Assembly (NCBI GenBank): GCA_003024785.1
Contig: PUQB01000076.1
Span: 584,148 to 648,147, forward strand
Reading direction: 5' to 3'
Length of the DNA stretch: 64,000 nt
Source of the DNA: Selaginella tamariscina
Lineage: Eukaryota; Streptophyta; Lycopodiopsida; Selaginellales; Selaginellaceae
A program made the position numbers and the translations under genes. How positions within the stretch are numbered: the first letter of the stretch is position 1; every line of letters starts with the position of its first letter. The notes under the pieces are model-generated. The model saw only the letters and a program-made list of their open reading frames with translations. It did no database searches and was not told the DNA's origin. Below are positions 46,527 to 57,581 of the stretch, one piece after another.

Positions 46527-46958
46527 TGTGACGGAGCCCCCCCCCCCCCCGCCCCCCCTTGTTTTCCTACATGAGTAAGTGGGTTGGCACATAAATGTCA
46601 GCCCTTAGAGAAATTGAGTTGTTCTAACCTAACTCTAAACCAAACCCCTAAGGGGTGCTTTAGGGCGTGGGGTTAGGTCAACCCTAGGGGTGTCCATAAC
46701 CTTTATTTTGACAAGCTATACTTTGCAAAGAACCCTAACCTGGAACATCAAAATGGGAGAGAGTTTTCTAAATGGAAGTGCTAGCTTTGCCTAGAGTTTC
46801 TTACAAATACCTAATGACACTTGGCCGGACCATCACTAGATACCCAAGTGCACTATGCAGGCTTATTTCTTCTACATCTAGGGTTCATCACATAATCTAG
46901 TAAGTAACAATAGTCAAACCCCAAAGTAAAGGGTCGAGTCATAGTAAAAACTATGACA
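46527..46958 (-). repeat. Family-3 LTR-like module, inverse copy beside the unit
   Basis: 432 bp; minus-strand start TGTCATAGTTTTTAC, end CTCCGTCACA preceded by a long G tract (C tract 46538-46558 on plus). Lies in the order LTR-then-unit, as at 28470-28618, which supports one composite element. Confidence 0.65.
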
Positions 46959-49900
46959 TGTAGGATGAGATTTTTTGGAACCTAAGAGATCTTTTCAACG
47001 CCGACTTGATTGTCTTTGGATCACCAAAAGTTACATATATGGAAGTGTCAAGTCAATCCAACAACAACAATATTCTAAGTTTTTTGGCACCCAATGCCAT
47101 ATTCCACCAAGTCTCTACTACCCTTAAGAAGTCAAGACTTAAAATTGATATCACTGATTTTCCAGGTCACCATGTTGAAGACTTACTTATCACTTACAAT
47201 GACTTGGAAATGTCACTTACGCACCCACAATAAATCTTTTAGAGAGCAAGCATTGGAGTTGGTTAGCTTCAGAAGTTAATTGTGGTTCTCTTCAGTTGTA
47301 TGCTTGTGTATTGATATGTATGCTATCATGGGAAAATTTGGACCATCGCCTTAGTAGCCCCTGGTATGTATGTATTGGACTAGTCTTTTACTCGTATTTA
47401 TACATTTCTATTTCACTTTACTATTCTCCTTCTTTATCTTTTCTTGCATGGTCAAACTAATCAACATTATTATGTTAATGCATATAGTTAGTACTTGCTT
47501 TGACCATGCACCTTTTTTTTGTCTTCTTCTATGCACCTTTCTTATCACCTTCTCAAGTCAAAGTCAAGTCACCTTCTTTCATAACCCCTACCATTTATGG
47601 GTTAAGACAACCTTCTTCCATAACCCCCATCATTTATGAGTCAAGCCCACCTTTTTCCATAACCCCATCCATTATTCTTATGTAACCCCCATCTTACACC
47701 CTTTCTTATATGTTACATGCATTCTTTATATTATTTTAGGTATATAAGAAACCAAGGTTCAAGGGTTTAAGACATAGGAGAGTCTTTTTCTTTTCTTACT
47801 TTGTAAATAAGTGTGATAAGATTATATTGTTTGTGTGTGCTCTTATGATGATATATAATAAAATTAGTTATTGATCTTTTATGTCATGAGTTTCATTTAA
47901 TGTTTTCCCTTTCTTTTCTTTTCTTTTCTTCATGTATGTAATTATTAACAAGGACTACTACGATGCGCTATCACTAAAGCCATCAAGTCTCAAACATATG
48001 AGTCCCCGAATGATTTTTCTTCGACAATGCATTTTGGAATAATCAACGAAGATGGTTGCAACTTAGGAGGAAAGGTACATTAAAACAAGCCCCACCATTG
48101 AACAATTGAGGGAAAGGATGTCTAGATGAGTGTCACGAGGTCGAGTGTGATCGTTGCAATAATGCTTGAGATTGTTGTTGGCACATCAATAGAATATCAC
48201 AATGGAAGGTGCATGTCTTAGAGATAATAGAACAATATAGTCGTGTGAGTTTGATGAAGTTGCAATTGAAATAGTACTTGAGGATCAGAATTTAACATGT
48301 GAATAACATTAAGACATATACAATTCTATGTAGAAATTATGGACTTGACTAATGATGTTGATAAATGCCATGCAAATGGAGGTGTTTCACCAACAAAAGT
48401 GAGAAAAGAGAATGCCAAAGCCATGCACAATTGTTATAAAATAGAAAGTGCAACAAAACCAATGGCCTATTCAAATACCTAGTCCTAAGACTACTACAAA
48501 TGTTGCTAATAAAGATGTAAATTGTGGTGCATGTAAAACTTATGTAAGACCCCAATTTTAAGTTTTTATAAAGAACATATATGTGACGGCCACAAAAATG
48601 GGTTTGAATGTACTTTTGTGATCAAGATGTCGGACATGCTTATAGGGTTATTGATATTATTGTGACTAAGCTGACTGACTTTCTGGTTGTGTGACTCATG
48701 GATGAAGAGACTTATCTTACATGGGAGGACATGATAGAACTTATTAAAGCATGTTTTCATATGAGTGTCCTTAACCACTACACAAGAAACTCTTGTGGAC
48801 TTAAGCACACATCCAACACAAAATAATAAGTAAGTGCCTTACATGTCCAATGTTTTTATAGAGACAAGTGATCAATATTGAGATATTGCAAAAGGTGAGT
48901 GGCATATCTTGAATATACAAGGTACAATTTGATGTTGTTTCTACACTGTAAATATTAAACATATACCAACATGCACCTATGAAGATTTATGAAAAGAAAG
49001 ACTTTAAACAAGTGTTATGTGGCATGCAAGTGTTTTTATTATGTATTTAATAAATTTGTCATAGAATAAAATAAAGACACTTATATTCATCATGCAAATT
49101 TGACATGTGTTGAGGTTACTAAGATGTTTCAAGATTGATTTAGATTTCTTTAAAGTTTATTATTGTAAGTGATGAGGATTTATATTCTATGTGTTATTTT
49201 AATTTTTAGTAACCCAATTTATATTCTTTATATAATGTATTAGTCCTCCAATGAACTACATCCATCTCATATAAAAATAATCTTATGGAATGAACCTATT
49301 AAACTCATTCAATTAAGATTTTTCATCCACCTGTAAATTTAATTCAACACCAAAGGCTCGTGTCATTGTTCATGTGATTCCATTCTTTTTCTTATTTTTT
49401 ATTATCTCATATTATCAAAAGATAACACACTGTGAAATTATTATTTTATTTATCTGACACCACACCATTTTACATAATATGACCACTATCATTAAAATGT
49501 TCAAGAGTTTACAAAAATGAAGAACCTTACTTTATTCTTAATTTAACTTACATTGGATGTCTCCCACATACTTTATCTTATTTCTTTGATAGAGCCCCTT
49601 TTTAATACTTTTGACATTGAAGATAAAATCAACACTTGGATGTTTTTTACATAATCCACACCTATATTACTTTAAGGTCCCATGAGTGGGAATTTTCCTA
49701 TATACTTCTCACTTAACATTTAAATATGCACTTTGATTTTCTTATTTTAAACATAATTTTTTGAAGAGTCTCTAAATGTTTTATGTCTTTATGTTTTAAC
49801 ATTAGAGTTACTCTTGCACTAGAACTTAATTTTTTATATTTTCATTAGGTTAGTCCATATTTCATTGTATTTTGATGTCTTCAAATGTTAGCACAAATCT

Positions 49901-50330
49901 TAACTCAAAGTCTTTTAAACTCAACTTATTTTATAAACATCTTACTCATCCTTTCACATTTCTCATTTGAGGTTGGATATGTTTAATATTATCTCCTTTC
50001 AATTACATCCTAACATTATGGGTGGTATATTTCTAAAAGCATAAGGGTTGCATACAGAACTTTGGACTTATAATAAATTTATAGGGAACATATACATTTA
50101 AGATAAAACTGATATTAAATTCAAGTAACAAACCTTAAAGGTGGTAAAAAAAAAGTAATCACACCTTTTACAATTATTGTTTGTCATAAGGGAGAAATTA
50201 TTGCAAAACAAAAGTCATGTTGGTTAGATTTAAATTGGTGTAGTAATTTAAAATTCGTATAAAGTGACGGGATGATATATTTTAAACACATTTCACAAAG
50301 CTTTAGGGTATCTTTACAATTTTAAAATTT
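46959..50330. other. AT-rich intergenic DNA before the gene island
   Basis: No gene supported. A 75-codon open frame (47006-47233) has no recognised motif. 47740-47880 has LTR-like promoter and leader character (TATATAAGAAACC) without a partner. From 48300 to 50300 the sequence is strongly AT-rich and featureless. Confidence 0.5.
47567..47683 (+). repeat. Imperfect 37-38-bp tandem repeat, three units
   Basis: Units of the form ACCTTCTTTCATAACCCCTA followed by CCATTTATGGGTTAAG, with progressive divergence (CATCATTTATGAGTCAAG, then CATCCATTATTCTTATG). Confidence 0.6.
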
Positions 50331-50499
50331 TAAATGGATATAGGAAATGAAAATTATATTTATAAACAAGAGAGATACTCTGTTATACAGTATATAGAAG
50401 ATCAACCCACAAGATTATTATTAACTTTGCAAAGGAAATTCTTTCTTTGTACTGCTGATACTGATATTCGTGAATCAAAATTACACATGAGCAAGTTGC

Positions 50500-52628
50500 T
50501 CAGTGAGACAACTGCTTTTGTTGCTCCTGTCTGCATAAGGCAATGTAGCGCGTGTCTTTGATACCCATTATCCTCCTTGGTTGGTACCGAATGCACTGCC
50601 TCCGCATATCACACTCGAGCTTGTACACCTCCCGGTCATTGTTCATCCGCTGGTTGAGCCGAATAAGTTCGTCATAGGTAACAAGGTCAGGCATCAATCG
50701 CTGCTGCCTCATCCTTGTGTACGCTTCGTTGGCTTCATTAAGCTGGTCAGCCATGGCAAGTACGCCTATAAGAGCGTTGAATGTCATGGAACACGGCTTG
50801 TAACCCCTGTTCTCCAGCTCATTAAACAGCTTGCAAGCTGTCTTCACCTTCTTGTGCCTTCCTAAGTTGTGAAGCAGTGCACTGTATGTGTAACCGTCAG
50901 CTTTGAGGCCACTGGATTCCAAGTCCTGCAACAACTTAAAGGCACCCGAGAAGTCACCCGTCTCACCAAGTATTCCCATGAGCTTGTTGTAGGTGACTAG
51001 GTCCGGTTTTAGTCCACTCTTCTTCATCTCCTCAAGTGTCTCTTTAGCCTGCTCCACCTTACCATGCCTGCTCAGTGCTGCTACCATGGTTCTGTAGGTG
51101 TGCAAGTCAGGGGCAAAACCATTGGATTTCATATCATTGAACAGGATCAAGGCCTGGACGATCTCTTCTTTCTTTGCAAAGCCACACACCAAAGCATTGT
51201 AGACTCGCTGGTGGACATAGCCATTCACATGCTTCAGTGCAATGAACAGAACCAATGCCGCACCCGGCCTGCCAGATTGCACATAGGAGAAGACCATAGT
51301 GGTGAAAGCTGAAACACTGAGAGGACTGCCTCTGTGCGCCATGCGCTGGAAGAAATCCACGACATGCGCAACCTCACCATGCTTGACTAGCATGCTCATC
51401 ATGGTGCTATGAACAATCACGTCGGGAGAACAACCACTATCCATCATTTCCAAGAAGAGGCTGCAAGCTTCTGGAACCCTGTTGCAGTTGCCGAGCTCCG
51501 CAATGAGAATCGAGTAAGTAACTGTGTCTGCCACCACACCTTTCATCTTCATTCTCTCAACAAATTGGTAGCATCGTCCCCTTTACCAGCCTTGCATAGC
51601 ATCGCCATGAATGAATTGTACGTTACCAGCTCTGGCTTAAGTCCTCTTCCACCCATACCTTGGAAAACTGAAAAGGCCAGATCGGTGTACCCTGCCTTTC
51701 CCAGACAATCTATGAGGAGGTTGTGCACAAGTAGACTTGGTTCAATTCCGATATGGATCATCTTGTTGTAATATATAAGTGCCTCACTGGGGCCATTGGC
51801 TCTACAATGACCCGACACTAGAGCATTATACACGTGCACATCAGCTATGCTTCCTTCCATCTCCTCAAACAGCTCGTCAGCCATATCCATCCTCTTGTTT
51901 CTGCACAGGGAAAGGATGAGCACTTTGTAGGCAAGACGAGCGTTTTGTGTTCTTCCCCGGAGCTTAACAGCATGATTGTGGTAACCGTTGTCTATCAGCA
52001 CATTGACTGCGAACTCGTACACACCTAGGGAAGGCACCCAAGCAATCTTCTGACTTCTTTCAAGCACCTCTGCCATCTCGTGTAGCCTGAGCTCTTCACC
52101 ACACCTGCGTACGAACGTTTCCAGCAGGTGTGTTCCTCCTTGCGCCCCATGGCGGTGGCATGCCAGCAGCAGGGCCAGAGTGATGCGATCGGGCGGGCAT
52201 TGCATCTCTTCCAGGAGCCTGCCTACCTCTTCATACTTTGAAGATTCTGCAAGCTTGCACATGATGGCATTGTATTCTCTGGTGCTGTGGCTGTAGTTGG
52301 GCAAGTGAGAAGAAGCCCACCTGAAAAAGGTCAGAGAGGAGTCCAGAGGGGTCAGACCGGAGATAATGTCTGCAACCGTAGATGGGTCCATTGCTGCTCG
52401 CGCCCTTGCCACCGTGATGCTCTTCACCTTCTCGACAAACCTGTTGCTGGGCAGCGGAAGATCTTCGTCAACGAGCATGGACACGGCAACATTTACAGGT
52501 GGAAGGCAGCTGCCGGGCCGCTGGGTCTCAAACAGCTTCTCAACATCCCTCTCCAACATATCTCGAACTGGCGACTGCCAAAGGTACCGTTTCCATATGC
52601 GCATGACCTTGATATTCACCTCATTCAT
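50500..52628 (-). CDS. P-class pentatricopeptide repeat protein (one-base frameshift)
   Basis: Two minus-strand frames (52628-51549 and 51552-50500) form one protein of about 709 residues if one missing base is supplied near 51570-51575. Canonical 35-residue PPR units are clear on both sides (PELVTYNSFMAMLCKAGKG; PDLVTYNKLMGILGETGDF; DGYTYSALLHNLGRHKKV). PPR proteins bind organellar RNA one base per repeat. No E, E+ or DYW domain follows the last repeats (ends EQQKQLSH), so it is P class, acting in RNA stability, processing or translation; mitochondrion versus chloroplast cannot be told. No intron. The ATG at 52628 is 12 bp from the divergent RbcX start. The chance stop/start overlap ATGA at 51549-51552 is not taken as translational coupling. 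Confidence 0.88.
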
Positions 52629-52640
52629 TTTATCTCGGCT

Positions 52641-53367
52641 ATGGCGCTCGTCACATCTGGGAACTGGCTTCTCAGCCCGGCAGCAGCAAAGAAAGTTACC
52701 TTGCGATCAAGCTGCCACTGCCACTGCCACAAAATGTTCGTCCCAGGTTAGGATTTAGCATAACACTCGCTTTGGACTATAGTTGGTTGTACAGGATTTG
52801 GAGAGCGAACTCCCGAAGGTCGTGCAGCAGATGCTCTTCATAACTTCTTCACTTACGTTGCTGTTAAGATTGTTGCTTCGCAGCTTGAGGTTCCGTTGCT
52901 CGTTTGTTATTGCCTCCTCTCTGATACTGGCGCAGGATTATAACAGGGAAGCATATGACGACCTCATGCAATTTATTGAGCGAGTGCCGTTGAAAGACGG
53001 TGATAAGTTCTGCTCTGGGCTTATGAGAGAATCCAGCCGTCACAAAGGCTTGGTAAGGAGGAATGTTGTCACTCGTCCATTTTCTTGCTAACGTTTGGTT
53101 TGGTTTAGGCAGCTCTCAGAATTCTAGAGGTAAGATCTTGTTCTTTTTAATTCAGACACTGACATATCATTAGCAGGTGCGAGCTGCATATGTACGTGAT
53201 GACTTCGAATGGGAGAATGTCAAGAAATTGTCTCTCCAGGTCCTTCATCTCCTCAACTACCTCTCCTCTTGTAAGCTAAACAGTCTTGTATTGTATTGTA
53301 GAGGATGAGCAGCTCCAATACCAAATTGATGAGAGATTTCCTGGTTGACACCACCGGAATGGAATAA
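52641..53367 (+). CDS. RbcX: RbcX-type Rubisco assembly chaperone, six exons
   Basis: Exons 52641-52746, 52795-52889, 52936-53052, 53109-53129, 53177-53239 and 53302-53367 splice with GT-AG introns of 46-62 bp into 155 codons plus stop, with all phases consistent. The N-terminus (MALVTSGNWLLSPAAAKKV, Ser/Ala/Lys-rich, few acids) looks like a chloroplast transit peptide. The core ADALHNFFTYVAVKIVASQL, YDDLMQFIERVPLKDGDKFC, SSRHKGLAALRILEVRAAYV matches the RbcX helical chaperone that binds the RbcL C-terminus during Rubisco assembly. Exon 4 is a 21-nt microexon. The gene is divergent from PPR (12 bp between ATGs) and convergent with the EGY-like gene (stops 61 bp apart). Which RbcX subtype it is was not resolved. 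Confidence 0.85.
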
Positions 53368-53428
53368 AAAGACAAGGATTAATCTATATATGTACAGTAC
53401 TGTACTGGAATGCTTGGGCGATCGTCGT

Positions 53429-55131
53429 TTAGAGCACCGGAACCAGAGCTGCTGCAGCAGCAAACGTGACTAGCACTGCTATCATCTTTCTCACTACACC
53501 TGGATCGGAAACTTCATCCCTCTGAAAACTGTCCTCGGGCATAGCAGCACAGGCACATGCCCATAGAAATCCCAACTGTAAGTTATTGGAGAGTAAGGTC
53601 GCTGCTGCAAAGACCAGAGTCAAAATTGAAATGCTTTTTGAGAGTCGTCTCCCAAACGATGCTGCAAGCATACGCCCACCGTCGGAAGCCGTCACCGGTA
53701 GCAAACTGAAGATACCGAAGTTTAAACCCATGAGACCCGCTAGAGTCATGGGGCTTAAATCCAAGCCCACTCCCGCCCCTTGATCAACAGACACCTCGTT
53801 CAATAGCCAGCTGAGTGCGCCTGAATGCGAGAAAATATCCGGCTGAACTGTGACGGATACACCAGATGAGTAGCTACTGCCAGCAATGACCAGGACAGAT
53901 AGAGCTATACAGCCCAAGGAACTGGCTGCAGATATATCAAAGAGGCAAGCCCGCGTTGGCAGGCATCCTGCAGTGTACGCAAAGGTAGGAATGGCTCCTA
54001 CCATGGGAGCTGGAATCACAAACAGTGGACATACCAATCTGGAGACACCGTACAACGACCCAACAGCTAGTCTTACAAGGGTGAACCACTGACAATCCCA
54101 ACCAATCCCAGAGAAACGATTGAATGCTCCATCAGTGGGAGAGAGGAACTGACCTGCCCAACCCGGAAAGCAGTAGCTGCTGCCCAAAGAAGCAAGAGGT
54201 AGGAAATCCAAGCAGCTTTGTCTTTTGGCAGCTGGAAAAAGATGAGTGATGTGTTATGAGTGATGAGACAGGCGACTTCATCAACTGCAGCTTTTGCTTC
54301 ACCGCTTGGCATGATGAATGCAGCCCAGCCCCGCTCCTTCTTGTCGAGCTCACCCTGTACTCTAGCCAAGAAACCAGAGGATGAGTCTCCAACGTTAAGC
54401 CTTCCAACGAATAACCTGCCATAGCGGATTGCCAGGCGCCTGGCCGGTGAAAAGCCCCACGAGTTGTTGATGATGCGGCCAAGCACCCCATCGGGATCGA
54501 ATATGTAGTTAGACATTCTGTAGGCGTATTCCAGTGCCAAATCCGCTGCTGATGAAGGTCCTTTCCAACATCTTGAACTTGACGTACATGGAGAGGAGGA
54601 ACCATCTCTCAAATCTGAAGTCTGCTTGTGCATTAAGTGGCTGGCCATTCAAGTCGCAAAACAGCTGTGAAGCAAGAAACGAGCTGCTTTTCATTCGCAA
54701 CACATCCCCTCTACAATGGCTTTCATCCTGGCAACGTCTGAAGAGAAGCGTTCAGTCGCAGCTCTGCCATCGTCGTCGTCATCATCCGACATTGCAGCAA
54801 AGGTGGCCACAAACAAAGGGAAAAGGTTGTCGTGCCTGGGAACGTACATGCCACACTTGGCAAACAACTCCTCTCTCGCTTTCCTTCGCTTGAGTTCATT
54901 CCGTTCAATAAGGCCGCCTACCTCCATAGAAGAGCCCTGTAGCATACGCATGACTGAGTTGGATACCTCCACTCTAACCCCATCCTTGTCGTGCTCTGCG
55001 GATTCATCATCCCCTCTTCCTGTTGCCAACCGCAAGCATTTATTCCTCTTTGGCCTGCTCAAGACCAAGCGCTGATGATGCCAAGGCGTAGCAGGAGCCT
55101 GCACAGCCACTAGAAGAAATGCCATAATCAA
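53429..55131 (-). CDS. EGY-like plastid S2P homologue lacking the HExxH motif
   Basis: Minus strand, two exons (55131-54154 and 54088-53429) around a 65-bp GT-AG intron. About 545 residues once two opposite one-base shifts near 54700 and 54565 are allowed. A transit-like start (MIMAFLLVAVQAPATPWHHQ) is followed by an acidic/coiled segment and RLFVGRLNVGD. The C-terminal membrane region resembles EGY site-2 protease relatives: VIPAPMVGAIPTFAY, CLFDISAAS, LAGLMGLNFGIFSLLPVTAS then DGGR, FGRR. The zinc-binding HExxH position reads LVRLA, and the second motif has Ser for Asn (SLLP...SDGG). It therefore looks like an EGY3-type pseudoprotease, probably in the thylakoid membrane. Starts only 12 bp from the CHMP7 start. 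Confidence 0.62.
54089..54153 (-). other. Intron of the EGY-like gene
   Basis: 65 bp; minus-strand donor CAG|GTCAGT and acceptor TGTCAG|TGG. Splicing joins AFRVGQ to WFTLVRL in phase 0. The intron itself has no stop in the downstream frame, so retention would add residues there. Confidence 0.6.
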
Positions 55132-55143
55132 ACCCTAGTTGCT

Positions 55144-56671
55144 ATGGACGAGTTTCTGGAGCGGGAGGTCCCAGGGTGGAAGGAGGACGACATCAACGTG
55201 AGCGCTCTATTCAAGGCGTTCTCCGGGCAACGTGAGGATTGGCAAGGGCGACTAGAGTTCTGGAAGGCTCTCATCGTCAAGATTGCTCGTCATTTAAACA
55301 TCATCGTCATTGATGCACAAGAGGTAGGCAAACACTTCTCCCGCCACACACAAACACACACACACACAGGTGCAAAACCGATGGTTTCTGCGTCAAGGAC
55401 TGCTCCCGCTGTGCTTGAACGACGTCCTGGTAAGTCCCAGTCCCAGTTCTTCGCACTCCTTCACTGCTTATATGCAGCATGAGATGTTAAATTGCGGGGA
55501 GCTGTTGGTTATGGAGGAAAGATCGCCCTGGCGTCTCGGGTGGCTTCTCTCGCTTGTCGGCCAGGCTTTGGGCTGGACGTTGGCATTGCACGGAGAAGGT
55601 GCCCTTACTGGCAAGCTCGTAATAGGCGCGCTGCTCAAAGTATCCTATCGTATTTACACAATCCGGCTGTACTCATGTATTGGGCTTGTGACAGGAAAAA
55701 GCGGCGAAGATTTCACAAATCCTTGCTGATACGAACTGGAAATCAGACTGTGTTGTCACCATGAAGACCTTTGTGGAGCTGTGTGGGGAGTTAGAGGATG
55801 CTAAGGCATTAATGCAGTACATGTGTAGAAATCGGCTGGCCCGACATGTCTGCATAAATAACGCAGAAGAACGGATTGAGGTAAAACCGCTCATGTCTGT
55901 GCATGTCCACTGCTGAGCGAGAAGAGAATGCAGGGGCTAAAGATTTCTCTGGTGCAATCTTCCGTGCGCGCCGTCTCTAAAGTGGACTACCATATGTTAC
56001 AATTATTGTGGACAATCGAAAAGATGAAACAACGGTTTAACGATCTTGATCAGCGTGTGTTGCAGTAAGTCGGGCTGGGGCTTTTTATATCTCTGTTTAA
56101 CATTAATGTGCTTACTAGGCTGAGGCGTGCTGCCATTATGGCCGTAGAGCGCAAAGACAAGCTAGCTGCTGTGAGACACTTGAGGTTGATGAAAGGCCTG
56201 TCACAGAGCAGGGACCAATGTTCGGACTTGATGGCAAGAATAACCGACGTTGTGGATGCCATATTTGATGCTGAAGCAACTAAAAAGGTAGGAATGTTGG
56301 TGTGGCGGAAGCTGAGCAATTCTGACAGGTCTCCGAGGCAATTCAACTTGCGAATCATGCAATGAAGGAACAGCACATGATACTGGAGGAAGTGCATTGG
56401 CAGCTGAAGGAGCTAGATGAATCGATCAGTCTGGCGAGACAAGCGGGGGACGCATTTGGTACGTCGTAAGCCATCTGTGACTTTGTATTTACCAGGGGTT
56501 GCAGGTGAGTCAGGCAATGTAGACGACTCGGAGGTGGACGGGGAGTTTGCGAGATTGGAGGCGGAGATGCACCGAGAGCCGCCTGAATTGGCGGGCCACC
56601 CCGTAACTGTCCCGTCCGAGAATGAGAAGTGCCTGCAGAAAGCTTTTTCGGAATTGGAGATAGCTGCCTAA
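55144..56671 (+). CDS. CHMP7: CHMP7-type ESCRT-III protein, eight exons
   Basis: Exons 55144-55323, 55370-55429, 55478-55639, 55695-55880, 55934-56064, 56119-56287, 56329-56458 and 56496-56671 splice by GT-AG to 397 codons plus stop with every phase consistent. The N-terminal half (FLEREVPGWKEDDINVSALF; WFLRQGLLPLCLNDVL; tandem winged-helix type) and C-terminal Snf7 helices (VDYHMLQLLWTIEKMKQRF, LRRAAIMAVERKDKLAAVRH, AEATKKVSEAIQ) are typical of CHMP7, which recruits ESCRT-III at the nuclear envelope and endosomes. The acidic C-terminus FARLEAEMHREPPEL resembles an MIM-bearing tail. The first intron contains a (CA)n tract. Stops are 28 bp from those of the convergent ATP23 gene. Confidence 0.88.
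55342..55369 (+). repeat. CA microsatellite in CHMP7 intron 1
   Basis: CACACACAAACACACACACACA-type tract directly forming the 3' splice region (ends ACACAG|GTG), in place of a pyrimidine tract. Confidence 0.8.
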
Positions 56672-56699
56672 TTTATTATTAGATAATAATTAGCGCAGC

Positions 56700-57494
56700 T
56701 CATGGCGCTCGATCAAAAGGCTGTGTATCCTTGTAACACTGATCCCACACCTTGTCAACTGCTGTTGCTGCTTCTGCTTTAGTGCAGTTGGGGTTCATGG
56801 CCACTGAAAGGTTAGCCCTCCTCTTGACGCACACCTGACAAATTACGTAAACAGACTCTTTTTTTTTTATAATGAACTTCACCTGATGATGCTTCTGGAT
56901 TCCAAAATTGCCCCTATTGAACTCTTGCTTGAAACGGCAGTCTCCACTCAGATTTGCAGCTCGAATCTGAAACAGGCAAGCAAGCCATAGCCATATACGG
57001 ATGGACAAATGTCTACAACTAGAATTACCTCGCTGCAAGCATGATGCTCACAATTGTTCCAATCCATATTCTTTGCGCGGCAATGGTCATAAGCGTGTAT
57101 AAGCTCATGGGCAAGTATCATGTCCACTTCTTCCTGGAATGCAACGTGGTTACTGCACACCACTACCTTAGGAAAGAAAGAGTGTTAGCAGGAACAAACC
57201 AAGCGCACACCAGAATACCAACCCCAACATCAGACTGGAATCCGCCTCCTACTTCCTCAGCGCATTCCATAGCCTTGAAAAAGGTGCTTCCAACCCTGCA
57301 CCCCGCCTTGTCCAGGGCGTCCCGCAAGAATTTAACGGTGGGGTGCCAAGGTGTGTGTGCACAAGAGTGCGCACAAATTCTAAAACGTTACCTCGACTGA
57401 GAGAATGCACGACCAGCTTCTGACAGCGCTCTACGGTGGTGCCATAGAGTGTATTTGGAGATGCGGGGGAGTAAACACTACTCGCAGACTCCAT
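56700..57494 (-). CDS. ATP23: ATP23-type mitochondrial inner membrane metalloprotease
   Basis: Minus-strand exons 57494-57223, 57166-57029, 56966-56883 and 56834-56700, with introns of 48-62 bp. Zinc site HELIHAYDHCRAK with HExxH, then NCEHHACSEIRAANLSGDCR, FNRGNFGIQKHHQVCVKRRA and the C-terminus CYKDTQPFDRAP are diagnostic of ATP23. That peptidase processes the ATP synthase subunit 6 precursor in yeast and chaperones its assembly. Exon 1 needs one extra base between about 57330 and 57395: the upstream frame VERCQKLVVHSLSR and downstream TVKFLRDALDKAGC are out of register, and about 16 residues between them are not expected in the family. With that base the CDS is 209 codons plus stop. Confidence 0.85.
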
Positions 57495-57581
57495 TATACA
57501 GACCTAATTATATTTTTGTTTTCAGACCTAATTATATTTTTGTTTTTCTTTTTTAAGTTTGTTTTTGATCATACATTCTTT

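Noticed and set aside
51549..51552. ATGA stop/start overlap of the two PPR frames as translational coupling
   Set aside because: The protein repeats continue naturally across the junction if one base is restored, and coupling of this kind is not expected in a plant nuclear mRNA.
52783..53091. Single 102-codon frame at the start of RbcX as the gene
   Set aside because: The conserved helices read in a different frame in exon 2, and the six-exon model gives one continuous protein with transit peptide.
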